A DNA stretch of 64,000 nucleotides from Aggregatibacter sp. 2125159857 (GTDB lineage Bacteria > Pseudomonadota > Gammaproteobacteria > Enterobacterales > Pasteurellaceae), in contig NZ_CP072548.1 in assembly GCF_017798005.1 (NCBI RefSeq), positions 930,001 through 994,000 on the forward strand, read 5' to 3'. Shown here one piece after another: positions 31,164-41,787 of the stretch. The translations under genes and the position numbers were made by a program. The notes beneath the pieces are model-generated. The model was not told where the DNA came from, searched no databases, and saw only the letters and a list, made by a program, of their open reading frames with translations. Every line of letters starts with the position of its first letter. Within the stretch, counting starts at the first letter, position 1.

Positions 31164-31181
31164 CGTGCAACTTGTTGCACG
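31164..31181. repeat. Solo hairpin of the GTGCAA family
   Basis: CGTGCAA-CTTG-TTGCACG, identical to the hairpins at 17645 and 33068, stands alone between the nagK terminator and the end of the transporter gene. Confidence 0.8.
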
Positions 31182-31206
31182 ATACGATGTTGGCGGAAGC
31201 GCTTGT

Positions 31207-32796
31207 TTATTTCGCATTAACTAAGGCTTCCGGATCAGCTTCGCCGGAGCGTTTAACCAATGCGAAGAACAACACGACACAAACAATTGTTGTTGCAAAG
31301 CCGAGGTAAACGGACAATTGATAGTCTAAGTCGAAACCAATTTCGTTGTAATACAAATAGGTTGCACAGACAGTGGTAATAAACCATGCCGGGATAGACG
31401 CCACCCAGTGGAATTTATGATAGCGGTATAAATAAGCTGCCGCTGTCCATAACATCACCATTGCTGTCATTTGGTTCGCCCAAGTGAAGTAACGCCATAA
31501 CAAGCTGAAGTCAATGGTTGAAACAAAGTAACCTAATACGAATAATGGCACAGCAATGAACAAACGTTTTGTCAATGAGCGTTGATCAATTTTGAAAATC
31601 TCCGCTAATTGCAAACGGGCTGCACGGAATGCTGTGTCACCGGAAGTAATTGGTAATACAACTACGCCTAACACAGCAGAAATTCCTCCTACGAAACCTA
31701 AGAAGTGTAATGAACTGTCATATACCACTTTAGAAGGTGTGCCGGCACTGATCGCGTCTTGTAATGCTTGTGGGTTTTCATAGAATGCCAGACCCACCAT
31801 ACACCATACTAATGCAATAACACCTTCCGCAATCATCGCACCATAGAAAATAAAACGACCTTCTTTTTCATTTTCTGCACAACGTGCCATTAATGGGGTT
31901 TGTGTTGCGTGGAAACCGGATAATGCACCACAAGAAATGGTTAAGAACAATAATGGCCAAATCGGTACATCACCTTTCACTTGGAAGTTTTGTGTGAATT
32001 TCTCTAAGGTTAAACCCTGACCGTCAGCATTAATTGTACGGAAAAATTCAATTGGATCCGTTGCACTGAAGTGCGCAGACACTAAACCGTACACCATACC
32101 TACAGACATAAAGAGCAATAACGCACCAAAGAGCGGATAAATACGGCCGATAATTTTGTCAATTGGTAACAAGGTTGCAAGAATATAGTAAGCAAAAATA
32201 ATCGCTGTCCATACAGAAACGACTGTTGCTTTGTCCATTCCCCAAACAGTCAAGCCACCGGCTTCAACAGCCTTGTGAACGGCTTCGGCATCGCCTAATT
32301 GCAATGCACCTTGGGAAGCACCCATGATGTCCATGGTAATTGCTCCCATTAATTGCGCCGGGCTTGCAACGAAGACCACACCAACCAATAGAAGAAGAAC
32401 AAGTGCTAAAGCGTTGATAAAGACTTTTACCGGACGACCTAAGAATTTCCCGGCTAAGTAAGGCATGGTTGCCCCACCGTGACGAATACTTAACATACCG
32501 CAAAAATAGTCATGTACTGCACCGGCAAAAATACATCCGATAACGATCCACAACATCGCCACTGGTCCGTATAAGGCACCAAGAATAGGACCGAAGATCG
32601 GACCGGTACCGGCAATATTTAATAATTGAATTAACCAAATTTTGGTTTTAGACATGGGCATATAGTCCACGCCGTCATTGACTTGGTAGGCCGGCGTTTG
32701 GCGCTTAGGATTAATGACAAAAATCTTTTCAATGATTTTGCCATAAACAAAGTAGCCTAAAAGCAGCATCAAAATACAGAAGAAAAACCATAACAT
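31207..32796 (-). CDS. CstA-family carbon starvation / pyruvate transporter
   Basis: The 529-residue membrane protein has the CstA family signatures NDGVDYMPMSK, NIAGTGPIFGPILGALYGP and SGFHATQTPLMARC. E. coli CstA and BtsT (about 700 residues) import pyruvate and possibly peptides. This is the shorter form of the family. A CRP-like site lies about 160 bp upstream, which fits induction on poor carbon supply. The gene stands alone, so the substrate is inferred only from the family. Confidence 0.88.
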   Translation of the reverse strand: MLWFFFCILMLLLGYFVYGKIIEKIFVINPKRQTPAYQVNDGVDYMPMSKTKIWLIQLLNIAGTGPIFGPILGALYGPVAMLWIVIGCIFAGAVHDYFCGMLSIRHGGATMPYLAGKFLGRPVKVFINALALVLLLLVGVVFVASPAQLMGAITMDIMGASQGALQLGDAEAVHKAVEAGGLTVWGMDKATVVSVWTAIIFAYYILATLLPIDKIIGRIYPLFGALLLFMSVGMVYGLVSAHFSATDPIEFFRTINADGQGLTLEKFTQNFQVKGDVPIWPLLFLTISCGALSGFHATQTPLMARCAENEKEGRFIFYGAMIAEGVIALVWCMVGLAFYENPQALQDAISAGTPSKVVYDSSLHFLGFVGGISAVLGVVVLPITSGDTAFRAARLQLAEIFKIDQRSLTKRLFIAVPLFVLGYFVSTIDFSLLWRYFTWANQMTAMVMLWTAAAYLYRYHKFHWVASIPAWFITTVCATYLYYNEIGFDLDYQLSVYLGFATTIVCVVLFFALVKRSGEADPEALVNAK

Positions 32797-32953
32797 ATGA
32801 GAGTTCCTATATGAAGAACCGGTTACAACACAACAGGTTCAGATTGATATTTAAATGATTTACTCAAAAGTGAGTAAGGCGGCGCTATTGTAGGGTGGAG
32901 GGCGAATGATGTAAACAGACAGCAATCTATCGGCGGGAAATATCTTTTTGAAA

Positions 32954-32969
32954 TGTGATGGCGGTCACG
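32954..32969. promoter_or_regulatory. Putative CRP site of the cstA-like gene
   Basis: TGTGATGGCGGTCACG matches TGTGA-N6-TCACA at 9 of 10 positions. It lies 158 bp before the start codon. Confidence 0.5.
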
Positions 32970-33000
32970 TTTTTTATTATAGCCGCTAAAGTCTGGCTAT

Positions 33001-33024
33001 AAAAACCATACGCTATGCGTATGG
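33001..33024 (-). terminator. Terminator-like hairpin
   Basis: On the minus strand CCATACGC-ATA-GCGTATGG is followed by TTTTTATAG. No gene runs directly into it. It may insulate the transporter promoter from repeat-region transcription. Confidence 0.6.
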
Positions 33025-33063
33025 AGCCAAAATTCAACATATAGGACGATTATTTAACCCCTC

Positions 33064-33221
33064 GTAGCGTGCAACTTGTTGCACGAATAATTAACCTCGA
33101 TGCGTAATTCACGATTTCATACGTAGCGTGCATCTTGATGCACGACCAAATTACGCACGGAAAGTTATTTAACTCTTTCGGGCATTTATGATTTCGTGCA
33201 ACAAGTTGCATGCTACGATTC
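33064..33221. repeat. 158-bp MITE-like repeat element, copy 2
   Basis: This is the same length as 17836-17993 and about 90 percent identical by eye. It has terminal inverted repeats GTAGCGTGCAAC.../...GTTGCATGCTAC and a middle hairpin CGTGCAT-CTTG-ATGCACG (33127-33144). Weak open frames across it are not credible genes. Confidence 0.85.
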
Positions 33222-33260
33222 ACTAAAATAGTGATATGAAAATAAACACGATTACCGATT

Positions 33261-33287
33261 TTCACAAGCCTCTTTAGGGCTTGTGAA
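33261..33287. repeat. Hairpin TTCACAAGCC/GGCTTGTGAA
   Basis: A perfect 10-bp inverted repeat with a 7-nt loop in the gap between the MITE-like element and the terminator at 33312. It resembles the hairpin at 23797. Confidence 0.6.
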
Positions 33288-33311
33288 GTATAGGCCCTTA
33301 TAGGGGAGCCT

Positions 33312-33335
33312 AAAAACCGCACGTTTTACGTGCGG
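33312..33335 (-). terminator. Terminator of the DUF484 gene
   Basis: On the minus strand CCGCACGT-AAA-ACGTGCGG is followed by TTTTTAGG, about 100 bp downstream of the DUF484 stop codon. Confidence 0.8.
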
Positions 33336-33436
33336 ATTGTTACTGGAGTTGGTGGGAAAGATGAAAAGGCGGTCTGATTCTTTTTCGCAACGAAAAATGC
33401 CGCCAAAAAGCACCGCACTTTCTCGTCTAAATGGAT

Positions 33437-34108
33437 TCACAGCCAACGTGTTAAATGCAATTCCACAATATCTACGATGTGTTTTAAGAAGGTGGTATCT
33501 TGTCCGTTATGGAAACGGGCGGTATCTCGGGAGGTAAATAATAAAAGTGCGGTAGGTTTATGACTTGTTTTTGCGCCAAGCAGACAAATTGCCACGGAGC
33601 CAATGGGAAATTCCTCCGGCAGAAACATCAGGTGTTTTTCTTTGTTGCTTAAATCGCCCAAGTAAAATTGGCGCAAACCGAGGCGTTCCAAGCGAATCAG
33701 TTCAAATGCCTTGCGGTCAATCCAATATTGTTCGGGAATGGTTTCATTTTTTGGCCACGCATCTCGAAATAGCAATATTTTTGCACCGTCCAGTTCATAG
33801 GACTGCGCCCATTGTTTCAGTTTTTCTTCGCCCCGTTGGAAATCTTCCGCTTGAAACAATTTCTTTTGTAGAGGCATGAGCGCGTAGAAAATGTCCGCCT
33901 CTTGATAGGCAAGTTGATGGAATTTTTCTAAGAATGCCGTAAGGGTCTTGATTTGTTGGCGTTGCTGTTCCAACTGTGCTTCTACTAAAGATAGCGTGCC
34001 TTTTTGCGGATGAACCACAGATAGTTTGGCGAGCAATTCGGGGTGGGTAGTGAAAAAATCGGGGTGTTCACGCAAATAAGTAATGATGTTTTGTTCCTGC
34101 TCATTCAT
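33437..34108 (-). CDS. DUF484 family protein
   Basis: This 223-residue soluble protein has the DUF484/YigA pattern: a short N-terminal helix region (YLREHPDFFTTHPELLAKL), then SLVEAQLEQQRQQI with a coiled-coil character, then a GAF-like C-terminal domain. ATG 34108 is preferred over the one 9 codons upstream because GGAGAG precedes it and it opens the conserved sequence. In other bacteria this family sits beside xerC, which is absent here. Function is unknown. Confidence 0.85.
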   Translation of the reverse strand: MNEQEQNIITYLREHPDFFTTHPELLAKLSVVHPQKGTLSLVEAQLEQQRQQIKTLTAFLEKFHQLAYQEADIFYALMPLQKKLFQAEDFQRGEEKLKQWAQSYELDGAKILLFRDAWPKNETIPEQYWIDRKAFELIRLERLGLRQFYLGDLSNKEKHLMFLPEEFPIGSVAICLLGAKTSHKPTALLLFTSRDTARFHNGQDTTFLKHIVDIVELHLTRWL

Positions 34109-34119
34109 AAAAAACTCTC

Positions 34120-34160
34120 CAAAAAAGAACCGCACTTTGATGGCTCAAAAGTGCGGTCGT
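34120..34160 (-). terminator. Terminator of purA made of inverted uptake sequences
   Basis: ACCGCACTT (34129-34137) and AAGTGCGGT (34149-34157) pair into a stem extended by TTGA/TCAA. On the minus strand the stem is followed by TCTTTTTTGG. Confidence 0.88.
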
Positions 34161-34174
34161 TTTTCTATGTGTTT

Positions 34175-35488
<1,314 letters not shown>

Positions 35489-35559
35489 TTAAGCTAGTTT
35501 ATAAAAATCAACGGTTGCTTACTTTACTATTTTCAACGTTGAATCTCAATGTTATTCCT

Positions 35560-36525
35560 TTATTTATTCGCTAAAATGACCGCTCTTTTCGGAGCAGGAT
35601 AGCCTTCGATGGTTTTGCTGTGATCATTTGGAGCGAGAAAATCAATTAAGGATTCATTTTCTAACCAATCGGTTTTGCGCTGTTCCTCTAATGAGGTGAC
35701 GGCGACATCCACGCAACGTACATTTTTAAAGCCGGTTTTTTGTAACCAATGAATCAGTGCGGCAACGGATGGAATGAAATACACGTTTTTCATTTTTGCG
35801 TAGCGATCCATCGGCACCAACACTGTGTTTTCATCGCCGTCCACCACTAAGGTTTCGAGCACCAATTCACCGCCATTAACCAGTTGCGCACGCAGTTGGG
35901 AAAGATGATCTAGGGGCGATTTGCGGTGATATAGCACCCCCATAGAAAACACCGTATCAAACGCGGCAAGGGGTTGCATTTGCTCAATGCCGAGAGGAAT
36001 CAAGTTGGCGCGACGATCGTCATTTAACAGTTTGCGAACCGCTTCAAATTGGCATAAGAACAATTCTGTCGGGTCGATGCCCACCACCATTTTTGCGCCT
36101 TCGCCCACCATACGCCACATATGATACCCACTGCCGCAACCCACATCTAAAATCGTGCGATCTTGCAACGGCGCTAAATGTGGTAACACGCGATCCCATT
36201 TGAAATCGGAACGCCATTCGCAATCCACATGAATGCCAAGCAAATGATAAGGCCCTTTGCGCCATGGCATGAGTTGTTTTAAATGGTGAATAATGCGCTG
36301 GCGTTCGCCATCGGAAAGCGCGGAATCACACTCAGATTTGACCGCACTTTTTAGATCAATACGGGAAGCCGGCAAGTGCGGTAGAAATTCCACGACTTTT
36401 GCCCATTTGGCATATTCCCCGTGGGTTTGCTGTTGCCATTGTTTCATTTGTAATGGCAAGGTTTCTAACCAAGGGGAAAGATGGGTCGTAGCAATTTGTT
36501 GATAAAAAGGGCGAAAATCGATCAT
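35560..36525 (-). CDS. cmoB: tRNA U34 carboxymethyltransferase
   Basis: CmoB uses carboxy-SAM to make cmo5U at the wobble position of several tRNAs. The 321-residue protein has the SAM-binding motif [16 protein letters not shown] (about 123-138), the family [14 protein letters not shown] and [14 protein letters not shown]. The length matches E. coli CmoB (323). It starts 23 bp after putP and may be cotranscribed with it. cmoA is not adjacent. Confidence 0.96.
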   Translation of the reverse strand: MIDFRPFYQQIATTHLSPWLETLPLQMKQWQQQTHGEYAKWAKVVEFLPHLPASRIDLKSAVKSECDSALSDGERQRIIHHLKQLMPWRKGPYHLLGIHVDCEWRSDFKWDRVLPHLAPLQDRTILDVGCGSGYHMWRMVGEGAKMVVGIDPTELFLCQFEAVRKLLNDDRRANLIPLGIEQMQPLAAFDTVFSMGVLYHRKSPLDHLSQLRAQLVNGGELVLETLVVDGDENTVLVPMDRYAKMKNVYFIPSVAALIHWLQKTGFKNVRCVDVAVTSLEEQRKTDWLENESLIDFLAPNDHSKTIEGYPAPKRAVILANK

Positions 36526-36548
36526 GTCGTTATCTCGGTTAATCAGGG

Positions 36549-38069
36549 TTACAGCGCATCATGATACGCTTTTTGGGCTTTTTCAAAGGTGTCGGTAATG
36601 GCTTCGTCGGGTTTCGCAGACAAGAGCGACACAATAATAATGGCGATGGCGGCGAATACAAAGCCCGGAATCATTTCATAGATTTGCGCCCATTCGCTTT
36701 CTTGCGGTAAGCACGCTTTCCAAACAAATACCGTGATTGCACCGGTGAGCATGCCTGCCATGGCGCCTGAGGAGGTCATGCGTTTCCAAAATAAGGAAAG
36801 TAAAACCACCGGACCAAAGGCACTGCCAAAGCCTGCCCAAGCAAATTCCACGAGTTTCAACACCTTACTGTTTTGGTCTTGAGCAATCCAAATGGCGACG
36901 GCAGCAATTACCAATACCATGGCGCGACCTAACCAAACCAATTCTTTTTCTGAGGCGTTCGGGCGGATAAAGCCTTTATAAAAGTCTTCCGTAATGGCAC
37001 TGGAAGAAATTAACAACTGGCAACTTAAGGTACTCATCACTGCAGCGAGAATCGCGGAAAGCAAAATACCGGCAATCCATGGATTAAATAATAACCGGGA
37101 TAATTCAATAAAAACTTGCTCAGGTTCATGGTTTACCAAGGCAGCAGAAGCGGTGTTGGCATTCGTATAGAAATACGCCATACCAAAGAAACCGATGGCA
37201 ACGGCACCCACTAAGCAAAGTACCATCCAGGTCATGCTGATTTTGCGGGCTTTATTGAGAGAACGCACAGAGTCTGCCGCCATGAAACGAGCGAGGATGT
37301 GTGGTTGTCCGAAATAACCTAAGCCCCAGGCCGCAAGGCTTAACAAGCCCATCATGGTGGTGCCACGGAATAAGTCCGTAAATTCTTTTTGTGCGCTCAT
37401 TTCCGCTTGTTGCACGATGCTTTGTAAGTCGTCAATGCCGCCGATAGAAATCACCACAAAAACAGGGGTAAGCAATAAGGCGAAAATCATTAGCGTGGCT
37501 TGAATGGTATCCGTCCAACTCACCGCAAGGAAACCGCCGATAAAGGTGTAGGCGATGGTGGCGAGCGCGCCGTACCAAAGTGCGGTGGAATAATCGATTG
37601 AAAAAAGATTTTGGAATAATTTCGCACCGGCAACTACGCCCGAAGCGCAATAAATAGTGAAGAACACCAAAATAATAGAGGCAGAAACGATTTTTAGCGC
37701 ATTGTGGCGCGTACCAAAACGATGATGGAAATATTCGGGCAGGGTTAAAGCATTATGATTAAATTCGGTGTAAACCCGTAAACGTCCGGCAACGAAGAGC
37801 CAGTTTAAATAGGCCCCTAAGGTTAAGCCAATGGCAATCCAGCCCTCGACCAAACCGGATAAATACACGGCGCCCGGCAACCCCATTAACAACCAACCGG
37901 ACATATCCGAGGCACCGGCAGACATCGCTGTGACGAAACTGCCTAAGCGACGACCACCCAAAATGTAATCGGATAAATCTTTGGTGTAATAATAGGCGGC
38001 AACCCCAATGCCAATCATGCCGAAAATATAAATAGTAAATGTAACAATTGTCGGATCTAAACCAAACAT
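36549..38069 (-). CDS. putP: Sodium/proline symporter
   Basis: PutP imports proline with Na+. The 506-residue protein has 13 membrane segments and the SSS-family motifs [33 protein letters not shown] and [16 protein letters not shown], nearly identical to E. coli PutP. The frame is open 11 codons further upstream, but ATG 38069 matches the N-terminus of E. coli PutP and has TAGGG and AGG upstream. No putA is adjacent. Confidence 0.95.
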   Translation of the reverse strand: MFGLDPTIVTFTIYIFGMIGIGVAAYYYTKDLSDYILGGRRLGSFVTAMSAGASDMSGWLLMGLPGAVYLSGLVEGWIAIGLTLGAYLNWLFVAGRLRVYTEFNHNALTLPEYFHHRFGTRHNALKIVSASIILVFFTIYCASGVVAGAKLFQNLFSIDYSTALWYGALATIAYTFIGGFLAVSWTDTIQATLMIFALLLTPVFVVISIGGIDDLQSIVQQAEMSAQKEFTDLFRGTTMMGLLSLAAWGLGYFGQPHILARFMAADSVRSLNKARKISMTWMVLCLVGAVAIGFFGMAYFYTNANTASAALVNHEPEQVFIELSRLLFNPWIAGILLSAILAAVMSTLSCQLLISSSAITEDFYKGFIRPNASEKELVWLGRAMVLVIAAVAIWIAQDQNSKVLKLVEFAWAGFGSAFGPVVLLSLFWKRMTSSGAMAGMLTGAITVFVWKACLPQESEWAQIYEMIPGFVFAAIAIIIVSLLSAKPDEAITDTFEKAQKAYHDAL

Positions 38070-38206
38070 CCTATCAACCCTAAAAATAGTTCTTATATTC
38101 AAAAAAAGGGGGGCATTTTACCTTATTTGCCCCTGTTATTCTATTTTCCTTTTCGTTAGACTAATCGGCAAAATCAATTACAACGACATTTTGGATAAGA
38201 TATTTT

Positions 38207-39682
38207 ATGGATTCTGTTGAATTATTGGTCAATGTGACACCAAATGAAACGCGCATTGCCTTAGTGGAAACGGGTTTGCTCAAAGAAGTGCATATTGAAC
38301 GTCAAGGCAAACGCGGTATTGTGGGAAATATTTATAAAGGTCGGGTCACCCGTGTATTACCGGGAATGCAATCGGCATTTGTGGACATCGGGCTGGAAAA
38401 AGCCGCTTTCTTACACGCGTCAGATATTGTATCGCACACCGAATGTGTGGAAGAAAGTGAACAAAAGCAATTTGTGGTGAAAGATATTTCCCAACTGGTA
38501 CATGAAGGGCAGGATATTGTGGTGCAAGTGGTAAAAGATCCGCTTGGCACGAAAGGTGCGCGCCTCACCACCGATATTACCTTGCCTTCCCGTTATTTAG
38601 TATTCATGCCGGAAAATAGCCATGTGGGCGTGTCACAACGCATTGAAAGCGAGGAAGAACGTAATCGCTTGAAAGAACTCACCTTGCCTTTATGCGATGA
38701 ATTGGGCGGTTTTATTATCCGTACTGCGGCTGAGGGAGCGACTGAACTGGATTTGCAACAAGATGCCGAGTTTTTAAAACGATTGTGGCGAAAAGTGCTA
38801 GAACGTCGAGCGAAATATCCAACCCGTTCTATGCTTTACGGCGAATTGGCGCTGACACAGCGTATTCTGCGCGATTTTATCGGTGGCAAATTGGATCGCA
38901 TTCACATTGACTCCCGACTTTGTTTCAATGAAGTGAAACAATTCACCGAAGAATTTATCCCGAATCTCACGGATAAATTGATTTTATACACGGGAAATCA
39001 ACCGCTCTTTGATGTGTACAGTGTGGAAAAAGGCATTCATCATGCTTTAGATAGACGAGTGAATCTCAAATCCGGTGGTTATTTGATCATTGAGCAAACA
39101 GAAGCCATGACCACGATCGACATCAATACCGGTGCATTCGTGGGGCATCGTAATTTGGAAGAAACCATTTTCAACACCAATATTGAAGCCACCAAAACCA
39201 TCGCGCAACAACTTCAACTGCGTAATCTCGGCGGCATCATCATTATTGATTTCATTGATATGCAAAGTGAAGAACACCGTAATCGCGTGTTGGAATCCTT
39301 GCAAGATGCCTTATCGCGCGATCCGGTGAAAACCAATGTGAATGGCTTTACACAACTAGGTTTGGTGGAAATGACCCGTAAACGTACGCGGGAAAGTTTG
39401 GAGCATATTCTTTGTTGCGAATGTCCGGCTTGTCAAGGTCGTGGGCGAGTAAAAACTGTCGAAACCGTATGCTACGAAATCATGCGCGAAATTATTCGTG
39501 TACACCATTTATTTGCCAGCGAACAATTTGTGGTTTACGCCTCTCACGCAGTTGCAGACTACTTAATTAACGAAGAATCCCACGGCTTACTGGCAGAATT
39601 GGAAGTCTTTATCGGAAAACAAGTCCAAATAAAAACCGAACCGTTTTACACTCAAGAGCAGTTTGATGTAGTGGTGATGTAA
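38207..39682 (+). CDS. rng: Ribonuclease G
   Basis: RNase G cleaves single-stranded RNA and matures the 5' end of 16S rRNA. The 491-residue protein has an S1 domain (about 37-128, GNIYKGRVTRVLPGMQSAFV), the catalytic DNase-I-like region with the metal ligands in TIDINTGAFVG and IIDFIDM, and the zinc-link cysteines CCECPACQGRG. The length is close to E. coli RNase G (489). It is too short for RNase E. Confidence 0.97.
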   Translation: MDSVELLVNVTPNETRIALVETGLLKEVHIERQGKRGIVGNIYKGRVTRVLPGMQSAFVDIGLEKAAFLHASDIVSHTECVEESEQKQFVVKDISQLVHEGQDIVVQVVKDPLGTKGARLTTDITLPSRYLVFMPENSHVGVSQRIESEEERNRLKELTLPLCDELGGFIIRTAAEGATELDLQQDAEFLKRLWRKVLERRAKYPTRSMLYGELALTQRILRDFIGGKLDRIHIDSRLCFNEVKQFTEEFIPNLTDKLILYTGNQPLFDVYSVEKGIHHALDRRVNLKSGGYLIIEQTEAMTTIDINTGAFVGHRNLEETIFNTNIEATKTIAQQLQLRNLGGIIIIDFIDMQSEEHRNRVLESLQDALSRDPVKTNVNGFTQLGLVEMTRKRTRESLEHILCCECPACQGRGRVKTVETVCYEIMREIIRVHHLFASEQFVVYASHAVADYLINEESHGLLAELEVFIGKQVQIKTEPFYTQEQFDVVVM

Positions 39683-39774
39683 AAGTGCGGTGGGAAAACA
39701 ATCTATTTTTTGAACGTTTTAGCTTTTTCGTCATCGAATGTTGTTTTTTCCCTCACTACAATAACTGTCCTGAG

Positions 39775-39787
39775 CAACGTATCGTTG
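39775..39787. promoter_or_regulatory. Palindrome CAACG-TAT-CGTTG upstream of the WYL gene
   Basis: A perfect 5-bp inverted repeat with a 3-bp centre, about 80 bp before the WYL regulator. It differs from the CGACA-N5-TGTCG sites of the island. Confidence 0.35.
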
Positions 39788-39813
39788 TATTGGGATAACG
39801 CAATTTAATTCTT

Positions 39814-39840
39814 ATCCCCGACAATATGTTGGGGATTTTT
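39814..39840 (+). terminator. Terminator between rng and the WYL gene
   Basis: ATCCCCGACA/TGTTGGGGAT pairs around an ATAT loop and ends in TTTTT, only 23 bp before the WYL start codon. Any WYL promoter must therefore lie upstream of it or within it, so it could work as an attenuator. Confidence 0.75.
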
Positions 39841-39863
39841 ACATAACAACGCTGAGAAATAAT

Positions 39864-40817
39864 ATGGCAAAAGAATCCAAGACAATGCACTTTCAATTAG
39901 AAATTTTACGTTTAATTCCAAAACGCAGTTATATCAGCACGCATGAAATCCAACAGAAGCTGGAAGATATGGGATTTTCTCGCGATATTCGTAGCATTCA
40001 ACGTCAATTAAAAAGCCTGTCTGAACAGTTTGATATTGAGTGCAATACTCTCAGCAAGCCTTACAGTTATCGCTGGAAAGAAAATACCAAAGGGTTGGAT
40101 TTGCCGATTTTAAACGAGCAGCAATCCTTGGTGTTAATGTTGGCGAAGCAATATTTAAAAGGCATTTTGCCTGCAAATATTCTCAATTCGATGGAGTCCT
40201 TTTTTAAGCAGGCCGAATATAACTTGGTCTATGATGCCAATAAAAAATCCGGTTCCGAATGGCTAAACAAAGTGGCGATTGCGCCAACCAGCCAACCGTT
40301 ATTGCCCGCCAAAATTGAGCCCGAAATTTTTGCTCAAATCAGCACCGCACTTTATCAAAATCGATTTTTACAGGTGCATTATCGAAGTATTCACGGCAAA
40401 GAGCACAAAGCACAAGTTAAGCCACTTGCTTTGGTGCAACAAGGCCCGAGTAGTTATTTAGTCGCGCAATATGAACATGGCGATATTTTGCATCTTGCTT
40501 TGCATCGTTTGCTTGAGGTTACTGTGAGTACCATGCAATTTGATCGCCCGGATTTTAATTTGAAAGCGTATGTTGAAAGCCAAAAATTCGGTTTTAGTTA
40601 TGGCAGAAAAATTCGCTTAACGTTCAGAGTGGATAAAGCGATTGGTGGATTTTTGACAGAAACGCCATTATCGGTTGATCAAAATGTGAAAGATTGCGGT
40701 AGTGAATACGAAATTTCCGCCACGGTCATTGAAAGTGAAATGTTGAATTGGTGGATTGCGCATTTTGGCGAAAATTATCAAGAAATTGAGCGTGTATATC
40801 TCGAGGACATTTCCTAA
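39864..40817 (+). CDS. WYL-domain transcriptional regulator
   Basis: The 317-residue protein has an N-terminal winged helix-turn-helix (about 8-70, with DIRSIQRQLKSLSEQF), a central WYL ligand-binding domain (about 150-225, with LQVHYRSIHGKEHKAQVKPL and LHLALHRLLEVTV) and a C-terminal WCX-like extension. WYL regulators commonly control defence genes and may sense nucleic acid or nucleotide ligands. It heads the island, and a palindrome of the CGACA-N5-TGTCG type follows its stop directly. It is the most likely regulator of the island. Confidence 0.88.
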   Translation: MAKESKTMHFQLEILRLIPKRSYISTHEIQQKLEDMGFSRDIRSIQRQLKSLSEQFDIECNTLSKPYSYRWKENTKGLDLPILNEQQSLVLMLAKQYLKGILPANILNSMESFFKQAEYNLVYDANKKSGSEWLNKVAIAPTSQPLLPAKIEPEIFAQISTALYQNRFLQVHYRSIHGKEHKAQVKPLALVQQGPSSYLVAQYEHGDILHLALHRLLEVTVSTMQFDRPDFNLKAYVESQKFGFSYGRKIRLTFRVDKAIGGFLTETPLSVDQNVKDCGSEYEISATVIESEMLNWWIAHFGENYQEIERVYLEDIS

Positions 40818-40832
40818 CGACACACATTGTCG
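40818..40832. promoter_or_regulatory. Island operator, site A: CGACA-N5-TGTCG
   Basis: CGACA (40818-40822), CACAT, TGTCG (40828-40832). It lies between the WYL stop codon and the nucleotidase gene, 43 bp before ATG 40876. Identical half-sites and spacing recur at 44967 and 50220. Confidence 0.6.
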
Positions 40833-40875
40833 CTTTATGTTTTATGATGAAGCAATCAACAGAGAGGACATTAAG

Positions 40876-41787
40876 ATGAAGCAAATTGTGTATATAGATA
40901 TGGACAATGTTATGGTGGATTTTCCATCTGGTATTGCAAAATTAGATGAGAAAACCAAGCACGAATATGAAGGTCGATATGATGAAGTCGAGGGCATTTT
41001 TAGCTTAATGGAGCCTATGCCAAACGCCATTTCTGCCGTCCATAAATTGATGAAAAAATACCATGTGTATGTCCTTTCTACCGCACCTTGGCATAATCCA
41101 TCTGCTTGGAGTGATAAAGTGAAATGGATTCAGCATTATTTTGGCGAAGAGAAAGGCTCCGCATTATATAAGCGATTAATTTTATCCCACCATAAAAACC
41201 TCAACCAAGGCGATTATTTAATTGATGATCGCACTAAAAATGGTGCGGGAAAATTTCAAGGCGAGCATGTTCATTTTGGTACAGAACAATTTGCTAATTG
41301 GAATTGTGTCTTATCTTACTTAGGTTGTGGGCCTTTTACGCCAAGTGACATTTTGCAAGATTGTTTAAAAAAATCAGCCGCACTTGTGCAAGTTGAAAAT
41401 GAGGAGCAAAGCCGAATCATAGGTGGATTTGCGGATCGCTATAAATGGCAGGTATTTAATTTAGCCTGTGTTTATGCGGATGAGGTAACAACAGACCATA
41501 AAACCGTCTATTTAATTATCAGTCTTCATCAAAGTAACGAATTTAAAATACGCATTGAAGCAATGTGTACTCATATTCAATCTGAATATGAGGTGTTCTT
41601 ACGTTCAAAAGAACAATTAAAACAATACTTCCAACGCCTTTCTGATAAGCCTTTCTTGCATATTGAAAGCTATGCTTATCAACCACTTTATAAAGCAGGG
41701 AATATTTTTGGCATGATGGGAAGAGATAGACAGATTGATGAGATTCTAAAAATGAGAGGGGAGAAAAAGCATGACAGAGAAAAATAA
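40876..41787 (+). CDS. NT5C-type 5'(3')-deoxyribonucleotidase with an extra C-terminal domain
   Basis: The first 165 residues form a HAD-type nucleotidase: YIDMDNVMVD (5-14) with the two catalytic aspartates, VLSTAPWHNPSAW, and LIDDRTKNGAGKF as the metal-binding loop. Such enzymes dephosphorylate deoxynucleotides. The remaining 135 residues are an added domain that I do not recognise. ATG 40876 (after GAGGACATTAAG) is preferred to the frame's first ATG at 40756, which overlaps the WYL gene. It overlaps the SIR2 gene by 17 bp, so the two are translationally linked. Confidence 0.82.
   Translation: MKQIVYIDMDNVMVDFPSGIAKLDEKTKHEYEGRYDEVEGIFSLMEPMPNAISAVHKLMKKYHVYVLSTAPWHNPSAWSDKVKWIQHYFGEEKGSALYKRLILSHHKNLNQGDYLIDDRTKNGAGKFQGEHVHFGTEQFANWNCVLSYLGCGPFTPSDILQDCLKKSAALVQVENEEQSRIIGGFADRYKWQVFNLACVYADEVTTDHKTVYLIISLHQSNEFKIRIEAMCTHIQSEYEVFLRSKEQLKQYFQRLSDKPFLHIESYAYQPLYKAGNIFGMMGRDRQIDEILKMRGEKKHDREK

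Noticed and set aside
33050..33446. Open frames of 64-90 codons on the minus strand
   Set aside because: They run through the MITE-like repeat, a hairpin and a terminator, and have no known homologues by eye.
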